Part shown: piece after piece, positions 63,042 to 64,000 of the stretch
Layout of the letters: each line of letters opens with the position of its first letter
How positions within the stretch are numbered: the first letter of the stretch is position 1
DNA from: Nicotiana tabacum
Taxonomy: Eukaryota; Streptophyta; Magnoliopsida; Solanales; Solanaceae
Direction: 5' to 3'
Assembly: GCF_000715075.1 (NCBI RefSeq)
Contig: NC_134081.1
Span: forward strand, 63,677,653 to 63,741,652
Length of the DNA: 64,000 nucleotides
Notes under the pieces: generated by a model
What the model was told of the DNA's origin: nothing
The model's database searches: none
Seen by the model: only the letters and a program-made list of their open reading frames with translations
Position numbers and translations under genes: made by a program

Positions 63042-63063
63042 GTAGAGTCTCGTACTGATAATA
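63042..63063 (-). other. Copia primer-binding region
   Basis: On the minus strand the sequence just inside the 5' LTR reads ATTATCAGTACGAGACTC, close to ATTATCAGCACGAGACTC, which I recall from related solanaceous copia elements. It overlaps the position expected for tRNA priming. Confidence 0.55.
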
Positions 63064-63236
63064 TGAAATAAAACAATAAAGGAAAAAAAAAATATTGCAG
63101 AGAAAAGAGAGAGAATTCTATTAATTTTGAGATAATTTACAATGGGTTAAAGCCCCTATATTTATAGGGGGGAAATAACTTAGTCATAAAGTAACAAATT
63201 CTCTAAAACACTCTAAGTAAAATTTTATTCATAACA
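63064..63236 (-). repeat. Copia 5' LTR
   Basis: 173 bp, same ends as the left LTR. The minus-strand core CCCCTATAAATATAGGGGCT (about 63153-63172) is a TATA box within an inverted repeat. Transcription would run leftward, away from the gene at 63787. Confidence 0.92.
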
Positions 63237-63241
63237 AAAGA

Positions 63242-63313
63242 GTACTAATTGAAATTGTTACGCACAATCCACAAATTCGCAATAAATTTCGTTCACACAC
63301 GCAACCCAATTAA
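63242..63313. other. Short unassigned flank
   Basis: 72 bp of AT-rich single-copy-looking DNA between the copia duplication and the MITE. It ends in TAA, the MITE's target duplication (63311-63313). Confidence 0.5.
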
Positions 63314-63622
63314 TAGCTTGTTTGGCCAAGTTTTTTTTTGGGCAAAAAATGCTTCACTTTTGGCCAAAAATTAAGGTGTTTGGCCAAGCTTTTAGAAGAA
63401 AAAAAAGTATTTTTGAAGAGAAGCATAAACAATTTTTGAGAAGTAGAAAAATGTAGTTCTCTCCAAAAGCACTTTTCTAAAAAGCACTTTTGAAAAAAAA
63501 TATACTTAGGGGTAATTTTTAAAAATTTGACCAAACACTAATTACTGCTTAAATATAATTTTTAAATTATTTAGCCAAACACAAATTGATTCTACCAAAA
63601 GGGACTTAGGCCAAACAAGTTA
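63314..63622. mobile_element. MITE (Tourist/Harbinger-like), 309 bp
   Basis: Terminal inverted repeats TAGCTTGTTTGGCC (63314-63327) and GGCCAAACAAGTTA (63609-63622) match at 13 of 14 bases. They are flanked by a perfect TAA duplication (63311-63313 and 63623-63625). Subterminal TTTGGCCAAGC motifs recur inside in both orientations. There is no coding. A TAA/TTA duplication is typical of PIF/Harbinger-derived MITEs. It lies about 100 bp upstream of the gene's TATA box. Confidence 0.85.
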
Positions 63623-63625
63623 TAA

Positions 63626-63786
63626 GTAGGGTCCGCACACAACACCAAATTCCATCCGTACACGTCCTCTCCGGGGAATCTAGTGAGGATGGGAGTCGTC
63701 CTACGTGTCATCCCACCAAAGCTATAAAATAGCCGTTAAGTTTCCAGCCACCCATTTTCTTCATCCCCAGTTTCTGTAACAGAGCA
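63626..63786 (+). promoter_or_regulatory. Core promoter and 5' UTR of the DGD1-like gene
   Basis: A TATA box TATAAAATA at 63723-63731 is followed by a CT-rich stretch (CCCATTTTCTTCATCCCC) and the ATG at 63787. This puts the expected transcription start near 63755-63760 and gives a short leader. An ACGTGTC motif (63703-63709) about 20 bp upstream of the TATA box resembles ABRE or G-box-like elements. Transposon insertions leave only about 100 bp of native sequence upstream of the TATA box. Confidence 0.7.
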
Positions 63787-64000
63787 ATGATGAATTTCAA
63801 GCCGCCGGAGACAAGAACGACATCGTCCACGGCGGAGAAAGCCTTGTCGTTGATTTCTAAGGGATGGGAAGAGGTACGATCCTCTGCGGACGCGGATTTA
63901 CAACTCATCAAAAACCGAGCCAACTCGTTCAAGAACTTAGCCGACAAGGAACTCGAAAATTTCATTAACTCAGCTTCAAAATCACCCTTCATTGTCCCAA
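63787..64000 (+). CDS. DGD1: Probable digalactosyldiacylglycerol synthase 1-like protein, N-terminal part
   Basis: An open frame of 71 codons runs from the ATG at 63787 to the window edge with no stop. A second in-frame ATG follows immediately. The peptide begins MMNFKPPETRTTSS and contains ALSLISKGWEEVRSSADADL, then QLIKNRANSFKNLA and KELENFINSAS. From memory this matches the start of plant DGD1 (ALSxxSKGWxEVxxSADADLQL, RANSxKNLA, ExENF), except that about three residues are missing after NLA. DGD1 transfers galactose from UDP-galactose to MGDG at the chloroplast outer envelope, and this N-terminal extension distinguishes it from DGD2. The catalytic part lies outside the window, so a paralogue is possible. 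Codon use is balanced and the frame is intact, unlike everything else here. Confidence 0.6.
   Translation, partial: MMNFKPPETRTTSSTAEKALSLISKGWEEVRSSADADLQLIKNRANSFKNLADKELENFINSASKSPFIVP

Noticed and set aside
63708..63992. 94-codon minus-strand frame at the right edge
   Set aside because: It is antisense to the plus-strand DGD1-like start, which has a TATA box, an ATG and recognisable motifs.

Overview
This 64 kb window is plant nuclear DNA made almost entirely of nested transposable elements. Just before the right edge is the promoter and first coding stretch of one ordinary plant gene. The repeat families (long-LTR chromovirus-type Ty3/gypsy elements with an initiator-Met-type primer site, an Athila-type element, a short-LTR Ty1/copia element, small Helitrons and a TAA-flanked MITE) suggest Solanaceae, most likely Nicotiana. 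That is recognition from memory, not a database match. No rRNA, tRNA or CRISPR features were seen.

Left block (1-20857, + strand). An Athila-type element that keeps gag-protease but has no RT, RNase H or integrase fills 1 to about 3901. It abuts the non-coding 3' interior and 3' LTR of element F (about 3902-20857). A full-length but dead chromovirus-type element E (7930-19021, duplication TAAAT) sits inside that LTR.

Middle block (20858-30508). AT-rich DNA holds Helitron ends. H1 (21904-26407) was split by a solo gypsy LTR, G (23088-26257). H2, H3 and H4 follow head to tail, then a small inverted Helitron fragment.

Right block (30514-63236). One Ty1/copia element on the minus strand (duplication AAAGA) was split twice. 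Element B (minus, duplication GAAAA) entered between RT and RNase H, and element A (plus, duplication ATAAT) then entered B's 3' LTR. Solo LTR C (minus, duplication ATACT) entered RT, and solo LTR D then entered C. Removing each insert with one duplication copy rejoins the host sequence, so the order of events can be read directly.

Right edge (63242-64000). A 309 bp MITE (duplication TAA) lies just upstream of a TATA box and an ATG. The protein start resembles the N-terminal extension of DGD1 (digalactosyldiacylglycerol synthase). The copia element ends only about 550 bp from this ATG.

Every retroelement reading frame is broken by stops or frameshifts. The most unusual signal is in the LTRs. 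Seven long-LTR lineages (A-G) share a modular layout although much of their sequence differs: a cluster of short inverted repeats, two GTAAGT-like sites, a lineage-specific minisatellite, a CTGCAC-loop-GTGCAG stem-loop, and (in most) a terminal hairpin before GCCATCACG. Several stems keep pairing although their bases differ.
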